A DNA stretch of 64,000 nucleotides from Stentor coeruleus (GCA_001970955.1 MPUH01000101.1:43414-107413); one strand, 5' to 3'; shown: positions 30,808 through 41,663, counted from the stretch's first letter. Program-made: numbers and translations. Notes: generated by a model not told the origin, from the sequence alone.

Positions 30808-32322
30808 TCACTTTAGAAAAGTTCTATTAGATGAGCATATACACAATGATTTATTTATGTTGGGCCTTCCACATTTATAACATTTTTTCTCTATTTCATT
30901 ACTAGAAAACATTGACCTAGCAATTTCATCACTTTTTACGGCTTCACTAATTGAGTTCTGTAAGCATTTCTTGCAGTGCTGCCCATTTTTAAATTTGCTA
31001 TTACATTTCGGACATACACGTTCTATAAAACTTGTAGTTGTTCTTTCGTTTAAGTATAAACTAGGGATATAAGGATCACATACTTGACAATTAACCTCAC
31101 TTTTTGGGTTTAAAAATTTACACTTTCTACACACCCATCCAGATTTTTCTTTACGAATATTTGCGCATTTATTACAAATATCATGAATTTCATAATTATC
31201 CTTACCACAAACTCCACATTTCCACATCTCTTCACCACTCTTACATTCTATTCCCCCTCTGTTCTCTTTTTTAATTAAATTTTTCCCTATATCAATTTCT
31301 TCATACCCAATTATCATATTAGTATTCATATTATTTTTTTCATAAATAATCATATCAACAATCAAATTTCTCTTATTTATAAATTCAATTATTAAAGGGA
31401 AATCCAAACTAACATTATCATCGCTTCCATACCATTTCTTTTGATAATTATAAAAACTCCAGAATTTAAATTTATCAGTCACAATAATTAGTGATAGATT
31501 ATAAGTATCATTTTTATCACATAAAAACAGTTCTTTAGTGACAAATGATAATGGGATAGAGTGGATTTTAAGTTTAAATGATGATATTTTATATATGATT
31601 TTGAAGATAAGGTATATTGGAGAAACTTTAAGATAATCAATTTTTTGAGAATTTTTTATAGGGCATTTAGACTTTTTGCATATTTTGTATTGGCTTTTAC
31701 TGTCAAGTTTTTTTTTAATGTCGATGAAATTGCATTTTGTTTGGCTTTGTTCGGAGATTTCGATTGCAAAGGAGAATATTGTGTCGATTTTGTTGGAAAA
31801 TGTACTGGAGCATTGACATTTGTAGTTTTCTATAAGACTTGATTTTAGTAAATTTTGTAAGTTTTTATTAGAACAACCAGGTTCACTACTAAAAGAATGC
31901 AAGAGGATAGATAAAGCATCTGATATAGATTCTACATAAGTAAAGTCCAAATACTTTTTTTCTATAACTTTTTGTAAGGGTCTAAGGTCAACATTTTGTC
32001 CTGTTTTTACACAGTTAAAACTAATATCATAAAAAACTTTCTTTAAAATGCATATTATAGAAATACAATTGCCATTATCGCATGTATTAGACTTAACCAA
32101 TTCAAAACGGAAGTCTTTTAATATATACCTAAATAAAATTTACAATATCTTTACAGCTTCAATAAAATGTGCAAAATTACTAGAGAGTATGAAGGTAAAT
32201 TTGAAAGTTGTCATAGAATAATCAGCACTTTTAGCCAAATTTGTAAGTTTTTCATAGTTATGTCTCATATGCTTCTGGACGGGTGAACTACTGCATTGGC
32301 TTGGTCTATTATTAATCATCAT
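30808..32322 (-). CDS. USP-like (USP53/54-type) pseudo-deubiquitinase with RanBP2 zinc fingers
   Basis: Joining 32322-32144 to 32128-30808 gives 499 residues ending in TGA. The USP fold is suggested by SNTCDNGNCISIICIL (Cys 81, aligned with the N..GxNxC box of USP53/54), by ISDALSILLHSF and the CQCSSTF finger pair, and by KKWYGSDDNV near 290-299, the segment after the catalytic His. The His position reads FWSFY (about 282-286), so the enzyme is probably inactive. Two RanBP2-type fingers follow (361-382 WKCGVCGKDNYEIHDICNKC; 390-410 WVCRKCKFLN ... CQVC), then more CxxC pairs. RanBP2 fingers often bind ubiquitin or RNA. The role is unknown; the family call is moderate. Confidence 0.72.
32129..32143 (-). 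other. 15-nt intron in the USP-like gene
   Basis: gtaaattttatttag on the - strand. Phase 2, splitting TT|G (Leu). It joins a 59-codon first exon to the 440-codon second exon. The only ATG upstream of the USP-like core is in the first exon. Confidence 0.88.
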
Positions 32323-32327
32323 AATCT

Positions 32328-32334
32328 TTATATA
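32328..32334 (-). promoter_or_regulatory. TATATAA 5 nt before the USP-like start codon
   Basis: On the - strand TATATAA is followed by five bases and then ATGATG. It supports ATG 32322 over the non-ATG start further up. Confidence 0.3.
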
Positions 32335-32970
32335 AAAAAATTTTAATGGAAAAAACAATAATATCTGCTTAAAATCCTAATAAAAGCAGCTAGTATTTTT
32401 TATATAATTATTGATAAACTTTTACTTATAATAACTTTTAAATAATATTTGACAACACAATTCTAATTGTTAGAAAAAAAATTCATATGATTATCTGAAG
32501 GAAAAAGAACATAAATAGGAACACTTTATCTTTATGTATTATTTGGCAAATATTTGTTAGATTTTTATATTCAAAACCTGAATTTATGATATTTGACTGA
32601 AAAGAAAAAGCATAAAGAGGAATGGAAAAAAATATTCTTCTTATTAAGTTTGCAGCGGTAGAAAAGTTCCTAGATTTACTCATGAGTCTTTTTCAAAATA
32701 GGGCAAGATCATAAAATAATTCGAGGTGTGAAAGAATTCCTGGTATCAGATCCACTATTGACATTTATAAAAAACCCCTAAGAAATAACATATTATAGGA
32801 TTTCGAATAGAAATTTAATAAAAGTATACATTATTATTATTCTCATAGACAGCATAACTTTAAACTTAGCAAAATTTAAGCTTTGTTCATTTTGTAAATA
32901 GCCTCCACAAGAACGTCATGAGAACATTAACAGACCATCATATCAAAACGCCACTATAGTGTAAGTTATC

Positions 32971-33061
32971 AAATATTAATAAAATAATTGTGTCAGATAT
33001 TTTTGATCTCANATAAACAGAAATATTAATAAAATAATTGTGTCAGATATTTTTGATCTCA
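32971..33061. repeat. 41-bp direct duplication flanking N at 33012
   Basis: 32971-33011 and 33021-33061 are identical, with N and eight bases between. Same pattern as at 3056, 21793 and 58763. Confidence 0.8.
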
Positions 33062-33382
33062 TGACTTATCTTAGAACTGAATAGGATGTTTTTTAGTATT
33101 TAGTCGAAATCAAGTAGTTTTTACAAGGGTATAATTTGGAAACTGTAATACCAAATAATAGTTTATTATCTAAAATATAGACTCATAAAACTAAAAAAAA
33201 AAACTCAGGATATCAATTTAATATAAATCAAATGTTTCAGAATATCTATGATATTTAACAGCATCTACAACTCAAAAATCAGTTAATTAAAGTTAGAAAA
33301 TTCTTATAATCTTTTATATGTGAAAAACAATATAAACCTATCAATATCTTCATATAATTATTTTAATATTTCTGATGATGGT

Positions 33383-35062
33383 CTAATATCTCTCATTATC
33401 ACAAATAGCTTGTAACTGATACTCCATAATCATGCATTTCCAACTATCCAACAAGTAAAATTTCGAGCCTCTGGATATAATCGACCCAGGATTAATCGTA
33501 GAAAAAGCTGACCCAAGACTAGGACAAATCGTAAAAACCAAAGCATCAACATTCAACTTGAAAACATTTTTACGTTTATTCCCTGTGACTTCTCCTCCAA
33601 ACATATAAATTTCCTTTCCCCATGATCCTAATCCAAAATTCCTCATAGGAACAGGAAGTTCAACATCTAAAAGTACCCATTTACTATCATATTTTTCAAT
33701 TTTCATGTTTATTCCTCCATTATGTCCTCCAAAAACATATGTTATTTCTCCATGCTGAATAGCATGAGCATGAGATCTTCCAATAATTAAAGGGTCAAAA
33801 AGTTTCCATTGTCCATTTTCAAATATTTCAACTATATTTGTTACTGAAGATGGGGGTTTTAATCCTCCTATAGCAGCTGGGCAGTTGTTAATCATCCCAA
33901 GTACAAAAAATGTTCTATTTGTTGTGAGTTTTGGGTATTTTTTAGCTACTTTTGTATCAACGTTGTATATAAAAGATTCATTATTTAGACCTCCTGCAAA
34001 TAGAAGAATATCATGGCTTAAAGCTAGAACGCTCATACCTTTTGTATAAAATGGTATTGTGTATTGTTCAGGAATTTCAAGATCTTTTGATATTAATACT
34101 GTCCCAGGCTGTAATGATACTATTAAACTTTGCTCGGCTATAGGCTTTCGACCTAATCTAGATTGATTGCTTAATTTTGATATACTAAGTTCCTTATCAG
34201 TTTTATTTTCTTCAATAGAGATTTTTTTCTCTGTTTCGGGTTGTATTTTGATTTCAACTGCGATTTTTTGTTTCTCTTCATCAGGTTTAAATTTTTTTCT
34301 TTCTTGTTTATATTTTTTTTTCCGTTCGTCAAGCTTGGATTTTTCTTCAACGCTTAATTTGGATTTGGGTTTGGATTTTTTGTATGATTCAACTTCAAAG
34401 TTAGAAGAGTCATCGAAATTGTCTGAAGAATCTAGTGAGTATCTATCTGGATTCATATGGCTAATTTGATAAAACTTCCCATCTAATGAAGAATCAACTA
34501 CTGTTGGAGTATTCGCTACATTTAGCTGTGAATATAAATACCTTTCAAGTTCATCCAACTGTTTTAATTGTCCTAAAGTTTCATACAAAAACGACTTCAT
34601 TTTCTTCTTCAGTCTTTTTTTAATAGTTTCCCTCATCAAATCAATTTTTTTTTTAATCTCCTGACAAACCCCTCCCTCAACAACAGATCCAGACTGCATT
34701 ATAGAAGCACTATCTGAAGATACAGATTTATTACAATAACCTCTCAAAGGGACTTGGATTTTATTTTTATATGGAGTTGGTTGATTGCTTGAAATATAAT
34801 CAGACTGATCAATAGTAAAATCTTCAACTGATTGATTATAAAAATAAGCTCCTGTTGTTTCAGTTAAATTTACACTTGGAACTTGAGGTTTTCCATCTGA
34901 GATTTGTTGTTTTGATGTAGGTTTACGAATTTCATAATTCAAATCACTACCTCGGATTGTATGAATTGAAGAATTTGATGGAGTATCTGATCTATTTGTA
35001 TTAATAGGACCTTGATAAGGACGAGAAGGTATTAAAAGCTTGCTGGATGAATATGAATCCAT
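33383..35062 (-). CDS. Kelch-repeat protein with disordered N-terminus
   Basis: 559 residues. Residues 1-140 are Ser/Pro/Gln-rich and disordered. About 140-180 form a basic helix (IKKKIDLMRETIKKRLKKKM) and about 235-300 a Lys/Glu helix. The C-terminal 230 residues hold Kelch-type blades with Gly-Gly or Gly-Gly-Leu turns: DILLFAGGLNNESFIY, CPAAIGGLKPPSSVTN, ITYVFGGHNGGINMKI and EIYMFGGEVTGNKRKN. A beta-propeller of about six blades would act as a binding platform. No RING or BTB domain precedes it, so it is more likely a structural or adaptor protein than an E3 component by itself. Start MDSYSSSKLL at 35062. Confidence 0.85.
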   Translation of the reverse strand: MDSYSSSKLLIPSRPYQGPINTNRSDTPSNSSIHTIRGSDLNYEIRKPTSKQQISDGKPQVPSVNLTETTGAYFYNQSVEDFTIDQSDYISSNQPTPYKNKIQVPLRGYCNKSVSSDSASIMQSGSVVEGGVCQEIKKKIDLMRETIKKRLKKKMKSFLYETLGQLKQLDELERYLYSQLNVANTPTVVDSSLDGKFYQISHMNPDRYSLDSSDNFDDSSNFEVESYKKSKPKSKLSVEEKSKLDERKKKYKQERKKFKPDEEKQKIAVEIKIQPETEKKISIEENKTDKELSISKLSNQSRLGRKPIAEQSLIVSLQPGTVLISKDLEIPEQYTIPFYTKGMSVLALSHDILLFAGGLNNESFIYNVDTKVAKKYPKLTTNRTFFVLGMINNCPAAIGGLKPPSSVTNIVEIFENGQWKLFDPLIIGRSHAHAIQHGEITYVFGGHNGGINMKIEKYDSKWVLLDVELPVPMRNFGLGSWGKEIYMFGGEVTGNKRKNVFKLNVDALVFTICPSLGSAFSTINPGSIISRGSKFYLLDSWKCMIMEYQLQAICDNERY

Positions 35063-35758
35063 ATTATATGCATCGTATCTAAGATATTGATATGAGGAAT
35101 CTTTTTATGATTGATGAAAGGATTTTATGTTTTAAGATGTGAAGAAAAGGTTGTAAAAAGGAGGCTTAAGATGTTTGTGTTTAGATAATTATTGTTGAAA
35201 GTATAGAGGATTTGAATTAAGTTTCATGATTACTTAAGTGGTATTATTTAAAGGTGGTTTTTTATTAATAAATAGTTTATGTTATGAAGTATATTTTTAT
35301 CATTAGAAGGCATTTTATGAAATATTAATCAGGGAATAGGGTATTTTTGAAATGGGTTTTATATTTTTATTGTATTTATCTTATGTTTTTTCTTACTTTT
35401 TGTGCGCAATTTTAAATTCATAACTTGGATTTCTTTAAATTTTCAAACAGATCATTTTATTTAGTGTTTCTATTAAGTTATTATGTATAAAACAAAATTG
35501 TTTCAAATAAAAAACCAAATTTCAAAACTGATTAAAAAATCACTGTCACAAAACCATATAAAAATGATTTTAAACTCAAGACTCAATAGAAAAATTATAT
35601 AACTTTATTAAAAAAATAATCACAATAAGATATTACTTATCTGAAACAATCATAATGCTAGAATTCAATATCTTAAAGCAATAACCTAAAATTTTATTCA
35701 TTATTACAATAAGATTTAAATAGCGTAAGTTCCAAAAATAAACCTCAAACCATAAAAA
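35063..35758. other. Divergent spacer, 0.7 kb
   Basis: Left half G/T-rich, right half A/C-rich. It shows that the composition switch also holds between divergent genes. Confidence 0.6.
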
Positions 35759-36790
35759 ATGGGATGCAATGCTACACGTTCAGTCCTCATAAACAATCTA
35801 TCAAGTCTCTCAGAATCTTTAGAATCTGAAATAAATCAACTAAAGAACACTCAAAACCAGCTAAGTTCTAACATTAAAAAATACACTACAGAAGAAAACC
35901 ATATCGGCAAAGATTTACGTGAACTCAAAAAATCGTTAAAGACAAGTATGGACCAAGCATCTTCGGTAATATATGAAATCTTAAGCTTACCATCATTTCG
36001 CATTGATATCAATAAAAAAAAAGAATCAAAATCAGTCACCATTGCAGAAACCTTAGGGGATTACCTTTTTAGCGTAGAAGATTACAATCGACTTATCTTA
36101 GAAAAGAAAAAATTAAAAGAAGAAAAGAAAAAAGTATCAATAGAAATTTCAAATGCCAAAGAAAGTTTAAAAAAATGCCAGGACGATTATAGTGAAAATG
36201 AGAATTTTTTAAATAATACAGAATTTTATCAGAAACAAGTCAAAGTTCTGCAAATGCAAAAAGTTGAATTGGAACAAGAATTATCTGAATATAGTGATAA
36301 AACAAATCCACTTTTGAATTATCCCAAAAGCAAAATCGAAGATAGAGTTGCAGAACTTCCTGATGAAGATGCAAAAAAAGAACTGGCTATTGTAAGTAAA
36401 AGAGTCAAAGGGTTAAAAGAAATTATTGATTTTTATAAGAAAGGGATAATAAGAGCTGGAAATTTGACTCTTGGTAAGCAAGATAGACAAGATAAAATAA
36501 CTAAAGATTATAACAGTGTTGTTAATGCTAAAAAAGAGAAAATCAAAGGACTTAGGGGTAAACTTCAAGCACTTAGAACTGAAGTTGATATTATGGAAAA
36601 AATGATGAATAGCAATACTGTATCAGAAGATAAATTTGGAATGCTGAGTAAAATTATACAGAGATGTAGGAGTCCTCCAAGAAAAAATGAAAGCAAACCG
36701 ACAAATAAACTTGTTGAGAAAATGACTTTTCTTTCTTCGGTTGAAGAAGTAGTGAATAAAGCTAGAGTAGTTATTATTAACGGGAAATAA
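35759..36790 (+). CDS. Coiled-coil protein with putative acylated N-terminus
   Basis: 343 residues beginning MGCNATRS. Gly2 with Cys3 and Ser/Thr at 6-7 is the classic arrangement for N-myristoylation plus palmitoylation, which would tether the protein to membranes. Nearly the whole remainder (about 15-310) is coiled coil, with breaks at LPSFRIDINKK and TNPLLNYPKSK. Examples are LSESLESEINQLKNTQNQLS and EQELSEYSDK. A membrane-tethered filament or tether is plausible; the lipid attachment is predicted only from the motif. Start 35759 is the first ATG and the one that yields the MGC motif. Confidence 0.78.
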   Translation: MGCNATRSVLINNLSSLSESLESEINQLKNTQNQLSSNIKKYTTEENHIGKDLRELKKSLKTSMDQASSVIYEILSLPSFRIDINKKKESKSVTIAETLGDYLFSVEDYNRLILEKKKLKEEKKKVSIEISNAKESLKKCQDDYSENENFLNNTEFYQKQVKVLQMQKVELEQELSEYSDKTNPLLNYPKSKIEDRVAELPDEDAKKELAIVSKRVKGLKEIIDFYKKGIIRAGNLTLGKQDRQDKITKDYNSVVNAKKEKIKGLRGKLQALRTEVDIMEKMMNSNTVSEDKFGMLSKIIQRCRSPPRKNESKPTNKLVEKMTFLSSVEEVVNKARVVIINGK

Positions 36791-37435
36791 GGGAATCTAA
36801 TAAGATTTTTATAAAATGAGTGGTTTTTGCATGGGTTTTTTTGATTTTAATACGAATGACTCATAGGGTTGTGGGAGGAAATTAAGGAATTATTAAGAAA
36901 ATTTTTTAATAGGTTAAAGGAGGGATTAGATTAAAATTTAGGTTAGAGTTTTTGTTGGAAAGCTTAGGAAAATTTTTTTGATGAGGTTTATTGAATAATC
37001 AGTTTATAATTTTTGTATGATTTTTATAACTATAGTAGCTATTGTATAAGTATATTTTCAAATAAAACTTAATATATCCTTTAATTATTTCTAAAATCTT
37101 AGTATAAGCATTTAATAAATATTTTTTATCCAATTCTAAGCCAATAATTCTCCTGTAATAATCATCCATTTATTTCATATCAAACCAAAGCATTTTTGCA
37201 AAAATCCAAAAAAAAATTATTCTAATAGCATCCAAAATCCATAAAAAAATCATAAAATACTCAATCTTTTCCTCTAAAACCAAAAAAGCCTACCGTAAAC
37301 TCAAAATCCATAAAAAAAATTACATAACCTAAACAATCCTATCAATCCACATATTTTAAAATATAATTTCTAATCTCACCACAATCTACAAACCTCTTTA
37401 TAAAAAATCTTCATTTAAATCCTTAACTGTTAATA
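36791..37435. other. Convergent spacer, 0.65 kb
   Basis: G/T-rich to about 37050, then A/C-rich and G-poor to 37435. No gene seen. Confidence 0.62.
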
Positions 37436-38011
37436 TTAATTCATAGCACTTGAATGCCTTGTATGAATAACAGAATGACTTTTAATTTTTTCCGCATACT
37501 CTATCGCATTATCTGTAAGAGTATGTTCCCTAGGTATTTTCATAGCTTTATATCCATATTCTTTTCTTTTATCACTAATATTTTTTCTCTTACTCCAATC
37601 TTCAGTTCCAATTGTTGATGGCCCAAGTCCTCCAAGTTCAAAATATTTGGTAGGTTTTATGTTATAATAATCTTTTATTGTATAAGGCTTATAATCAATC
37701 ATTCTGTTTTTAACAGAGAGAGGATCTTCTAATGGGCCCATAATAGAAAAAGGTGGAGCCTGAGAAGATTGCCGTTTAGGTGAAGGGTTTTTATGATTTG
37801 GTGATGCTGAATTAGGAACTTTACTTGGCGTGCTACTAAAGTAATTGTTTGGAGATGAACTCATTATCGATTTTGCTGAAGATTTTATTATAGGACTGTG
37901 GATCTGCTGCTCTAAAGGACGATTGATCACACGGTCTTGGTTAACTTCAAGTTCTCCTGTACGTCCAACTGTTGAACTTTTTGTCCTGAATCGCTCTTGG
38001 AACGATTGCAT
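37436..38011 (-). CDS. Unknown protein with conserved-looking LGGLGP motif
   Basis: 191 residues. Residues 1-95 are disordered (Ser/Pro/Asn-rich, with SSAKSIMSSSPNNYFSS). The C-terminal half looks folded or conserved: YKPYTIKDYYNIKPTKYFEL followed by GGLGPSTIGTEDWSKRKNIS and a basic helix. The PYT-x-KDY ... LGGLGP ... W layout is of a kind I associate with small ciliary/flagellar proteins, but I cannot name the family with certainty. Start MQSFQERFRTK at 38011. The next - strand gene (38105) lies about 90 bp upstream. Confidence 0.72.
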   Translation of the reverse strand: MQSFQERFRTKSSTVGRTGELEVNQDRVINRPLEQQIHSPIIKSSAKSIMSSSPNNYFSSTPSKVPNSASPNHKNPSPKRQSSQAPPFSIMGPLEDPLSVKNRMIDYKPYTIKDYYNIKPTKYFELGGLGPSTIGTEDWSKRKNISDKRKEYGYKAMKIPREHTLTDNAIEYAEKIKSHSVIHTRHSSAMN

Positions 38012-38104
38012 TTACTATTATGTATTTAGTTTTTGTTAGGGTGATATATTAATTAATAGAAATTCAGAGAGAAAGGTAATTTTAAGGTTTTATTGAATTA
38101 TAGG

Positions 38105-38440
38105 TTAGGAGGATGTACAGCAAAGACTGACACCAGCGATAATAAAGGCTCCACCTATATAGGTATTAAGGCTTTGTTTAGATAAGAATGAGGTTACGAG
38201 GAAAGTTACACTGTTGGCTAGAGGTACGGCGAGTTTTAATTGAACTTGACCAAGTTGATAGTAATAAAGAAGGGAACCGGATTGGTTTAGGGCAAATGGT
38301 ATGAGAAACTTTGGATGTAAAAAAGTGTTTAGAAACTCAGGTAAAAATTTTAAACCTAAAGAATCTTTGGTACCTTTTTCCATTAGTACGTTTGTGCTGC
38401 CCCAGATGATTCCTACTATGATTATCCATAGAATTTCCAT
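38105..38440 (-). CDS. TMEM234-like small membrane protein
   Basis: 111 residues from ATG 38440; the frame is open further up only from a non-ATG codon. Four hydrophobic segments are seen: ILWIIIVGIIWGSTNVLM, a segment around FLIPFALNQSGSLLYYYQ, LAVPLANSVTFLVTSFL and YIGGAFIIAGVSLCC. WGSTN in the first helix, NQSGS in the second and VPLANS in the third are characteristic of TMEM234, a half-size relative of EamA/DMT transporters. Its function is not established; in vertebrates it has been linked to the kidney filter. The family call is firm. Confidence 0.88.
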   Translation of the reverse strand: MEILWIIIVGIIWGSTNVLMEKGTKDSLGLKFLPEFLNTFLHPKFLIPFALNQSGSLLYYYQLGQVQLKLAVPLANSVTFLVTSFLSKQSLNTYIGGAFIIAGVSLCCTSS

Positions 38441-39111
38441 TATAAGGTGATTTATTATTATGTTTTTTATGTTAACTAACACTAAGCGCTACCTATTCAT
38501 AACCTATATTACCATCTATTCACAATTTAGCCACCTAACTTTAAGTAAACTGCCGCCTAGTTTTATCTAATAGCTTAACTACTACTTATCATCCATTTTA
38601 ATGCTACCTATCTACTACATATCTCCCACATTATTGGCACTTATATTGAGAAGTGGCTGTTAAAATATTGAGATTTAGTACTTAAAATACCAAAAGATAA
38701 CATTTAAAATATTGAGAGATAGCAATTAAAATATCAAGAAATGCTAATTATTTTATAATTTCCCTTTATAAAACTCCCAGTTCTTTCTGATTTAATTTTT
38801 TATCTATCCTGATTTTACTTAGATGATGGCCTTAAACAATCAAGTCACTAATTATCTAATTATTAAACCAACCTTTATAAAACATTATCATAGCCTACCT
38901 CATAAATATCTCTCAAAAATAATCTTAATTACATTTTATCAACTACACAAAACTAACTCTTATTTTACCTAAAAAAAATCACCATCCACCCAAATCTTCG
39001 CAAAATATAAAGCATCTCTCCTTAACCCTAACCCTAACCCAAAACTCAAACTTCTATCAAAAAACCCCATAATTTTCATCTTATCCAAATCCCATCTCAA
39101 AAATTATCTAA
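38441..39111. other. Divergent spacer, 0.67 kb
   Basis: A/C-rich on the right. Three CCCTAA-like units (39026-39040) lie in this C-rich flank. Repeated AAAATATTGAGA-like phrases occur at 38660-38740. No gene seen. Confidence 0.6.
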
Positions 39112-40992
39112 ATGGAGGACGCGCTGACTGAAGAACTAATCGTAAAAGCTAATTAGCAAGCGAGTTCAGGAAACGACCAACTTGCCAGCGTCAGATCCGT
39201 AGAAATCGCATTTACACAAATCAGCAAACTAACCAATCTCCACTACTGCTACAACCTTCAAGAACTAACCCTAATCGAAACAGGCCCACTAGAAAGTTTG
39301 GCGGGTATCGAACACTTATCCCATTCACTTGAAACCTTAAGAATAATTGGTTGTAACTTAACTCAAATAGACCCAGCAATATCATCATTATCCAATCTTC
39401 GTGAGCTTATATTACCAAAAAACTCAATATCTTCAATACAAAACATTGAAGGTTGTAATAGGCTTTCTAAACTTTGGTTATATTCAAACAATATATCCCG
39501 TATAGAAAATCTCGATAATAACTCTTATCTTCAAGAACTTTGGCTTCAAGATAATAAACTTAGGCAAATTGAAAACCTAGAAAATCTTGTCAATCTTCAA
39601 GAATTGCATGTTAGTGAAAATCCTTTAATGACTTTTAATTCAATATCAAAAATATCATCCCTAAGTATTATCCACAACTTAAGTTTCGGTGGGTTAGATT
39701 TTGCCCCAGCTCCAGTTTTTAAACAAGATGGGTATAAAAATTATGTCCTTAGCACAGTTACTTCTGAATATTTGAGGATTTTAGATGGCGAGTATATATC
39801 AATGGATATGAAAGAAGGTATAAGAAAAGATTATATGCAAGAAGCTATAAAATTACAAGATAAATTAAGAGATGTGGAACAAGAACATAGAGCTACGTTA
39901 ATGCATTTAGATAGTAAAAACAAAGAAAATGAAGAACAATTGAAATATATACAAAGAATGCTTGTTGATGATTTACATTCACTAAGAACTGATATTGAAG
40001 CAGGGAAAAATAAAATCATTAAAGAACATAACAGATTAAAAACTCTAAGAAACAAAAGCGAAGAAACTTTAAAAACTGAACTTTCTAGTCTTCAAATCAA
40101 ATACAATAAAGAAATTGAAAAAATCGTCAAAGACCAACAAGAAACAATCCAAAAAGAAAATTGTATATACGAAGAAAGTATAAATGCTTTAGATTTTGAA
40201 GAAAAAGTTGCCACAAGTTTGATTGAAATGTTATATTCAAGTGAAGGCCAAGTGATATATTCTGAATTAGCAACAGGAAGTCCTGAATTTAGATTTATAG
40301 ATACAATAACAGGGCCTAAAACTTTAAAGAATATGTATTTGAATATAAGAAAAGTATATCAATTAGCATCATGTGCGGATTCTGATGTAAATTCAAACAA
40401 ATATATTTTTTTCAATGTTGCCGAAAGCGATTTAAAACAACTTTTGCTTAGTAGGAGTATTAATACTGGGGTTAATATGAAACAAACATTTGGAGAATGT
40501 TTAAAAGATGAAATTGGGAATTATTTGACTGTTGTGGCAAGAGGAGATGGGGTTGATGAAGGGAAGATTAATAAAGATATATCACAAGGGGTGATTTTTG
40601 AGTATTTGATTGTATCTCAGGTATCTAGTGTGAATATTGAAGGGGATTTTAGAGGACTTGTTGATAACAGGTTGCTTGCTTTTCTTAATGAACCTATTGT
40701 AATTTTTATATAGGATTACTCGTTTGAAGCACTTAAAGGGATTGAAAAAGAAGCTTTTGTTAAGTATAATGAACATACAAAACGTATATGGGGAGAATTA
40801 GACCCGGTTTCTCATGAAAAAATAAAACAACAGGATGAGGAAATCACATCTCTTATGGCTATTGCTGAAAGCTTGAAAGCGCAGATTGAAGCTGAAAGAG
40901 TTACTCAGATGCAGATTTTACAGGAAATGCGTGTGAGCCTTAAAGATACCATGCCACCTTTGGTTGTTAATAATGAAGGTAAGAAAAAATAA
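39112..40992 (+). CDS. Leucine-rich repeat/coiled-coil protein (three exons)
   Basis: Exons 39112-39141, 39157-40698 and 40714-40992 join to 616 residues. After MEDALTEELI the second exon continues with QASSGNDQLASVRSVEIAF. Residues about 30-180 are LRRs of the SDS22-like, 22-residue class: LRELILPKNSISSIQNIEGC, LSKLWLYSNNISRIENLDNN, LQELWLQDNKLRQIENLENL. A coiled coil follows (about 225-355), then a globular segment of about 150 residues (VIYSELATGSPEFRFID ... NKYIFFNVAESDLKQLLL) that I do not recognise, and a final helix. The order LRR plus coiled coil resembles ciliary LRRC proteins, so an axonemal or basal-body role is plausible. Confidence 0.85.
39142..39156 (+). other. 15-nt intron 1 of the LRR gene
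   Basis: gtaaaagctaattag. Phase 0, after only ten codons. It lets the LRR protein start at a proper ATG; otherwise the frame has no ATG until within the repeats. Confidence 0.9.
40699..40713 (+). other. 15-nt intron 2 of the LRR gene
   Basis: gtaatttttatatag. Phase 0. Identical in all 15 bases to the intron at 57848-57862 in an unrelated gene. Removal adds 92 helical codons. Confidence 0.9.
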
Positions 40993-41100
40993 TTTAAATT
41001 ATAGAACCCTAACTTTCTATCTAAAAGAAAACTCTTTTAGTTAATATATACCACCAACAAGGATGAGATCTTTTATTAAAGATCACTTAGTATATAAAAT

Positions 41101-41297
41101 ATGAATAATTCAATCGAAGAGTTTAAAAAAGGTCTTGAAGAATTTTTTAAAACCCAGATGATAGAAGCACTTTAAAAAAAATTGAAGAATCTTTTGAAAA
41201 AATGATAGAAAGTTTGGAAAACAAAGTAAATTTGAAAATCAAAATAAATTTTATATCCGCTTTACCTGCTACAAAGAAATTTTATAACACAGAATAA
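41101..41297 (+). pseudogene. Frameshifted small coiled-coil gene
   Basis: Starts MNNSIEEFKKGLEEFF and continues to IEAL, then TAA. One frame over, the coiled coil continues (KKIEESFEKMIESLENK) to TAA at 41295-41297. A one-base shift in the A-run at about 41175-41183 would connect them, so this is a decayed gene or a homopolymer error. Layout and start (Met, then EEFK/EKFK) resemble the intact small gene at 41664. Confidence 0.5.
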
Positions 41298-41335
41298 GGG
41301 TGGATATTGAGAAGGATTTTTATTGTTAAGATGAC

Positions 41336-41607
41336 ATAGTTTTAATCATATATGATCGAGGCTTATTAGTCCTATAATCTCTTTCTTTAGGCTGATTCTG
41401 CATATTAAACCCCTCGTTGTCGTTAATAGCATTGCTCTTACTTCACTGAAAAGGTTTTTCCTGTTTCTTTTCTTTAGTGGCAAGATGATGGATATAAATC
41501 TTGTGTTAGCATTAATCTTCTTGAAAAATCTAATTTTCTTAACCACTTTTTGAAGTTCTGGTGATTTTCATAGCAAACTTGATATTTGTTCTATAAGAGA
41601 TGATGAT
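41336..41607 (-). pseudogene. Decayed coding relic, copy B of a two-member family
   Basis: About 270 bp related to copy A at 26262-26520. The shared peptide-level segments, in different frames, are KIYIHHLATKEKKQ and PKERDYRTNKPRS. Stops and shifts interrupt every frame. It lies between the frameshifted small coiled coil and its intact relative. Confidence 0.6.
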
Positions 41608-41663
41608 ATATACAATAAAAATATATTTGCTATTTAATCTTAATGCAAGAATGCTAATAAATA

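Larger units (their letters stand above)
32323..33382. other. Intergenic, 1.06 kb, with N-flanked duplication
   Basis: Mixed AT-rich sequence. A 66-codon - strand frame (32483-32683) has plausible but hydrophobic, AT-driven content and is not called. Contains the duplication around N 33012. Confidence 0.55.

Noticed and set aside
32483-32683. 66-codon - strand frame starting MSKSRNFSTAANLIRR
   Set aside because: Hydrophobic AT-rich tail, no homologue recognised, no promoter-like context; too weak to list as a gene.
39022-39040. Three CCCTAA-type units resembling telomeric repeats
   Set aside because: Only about 19 bp, inside a C-rich, G-poor gene flank where such strings arise by composition; a gene starts 70 bp further and sequence continues on both sides.
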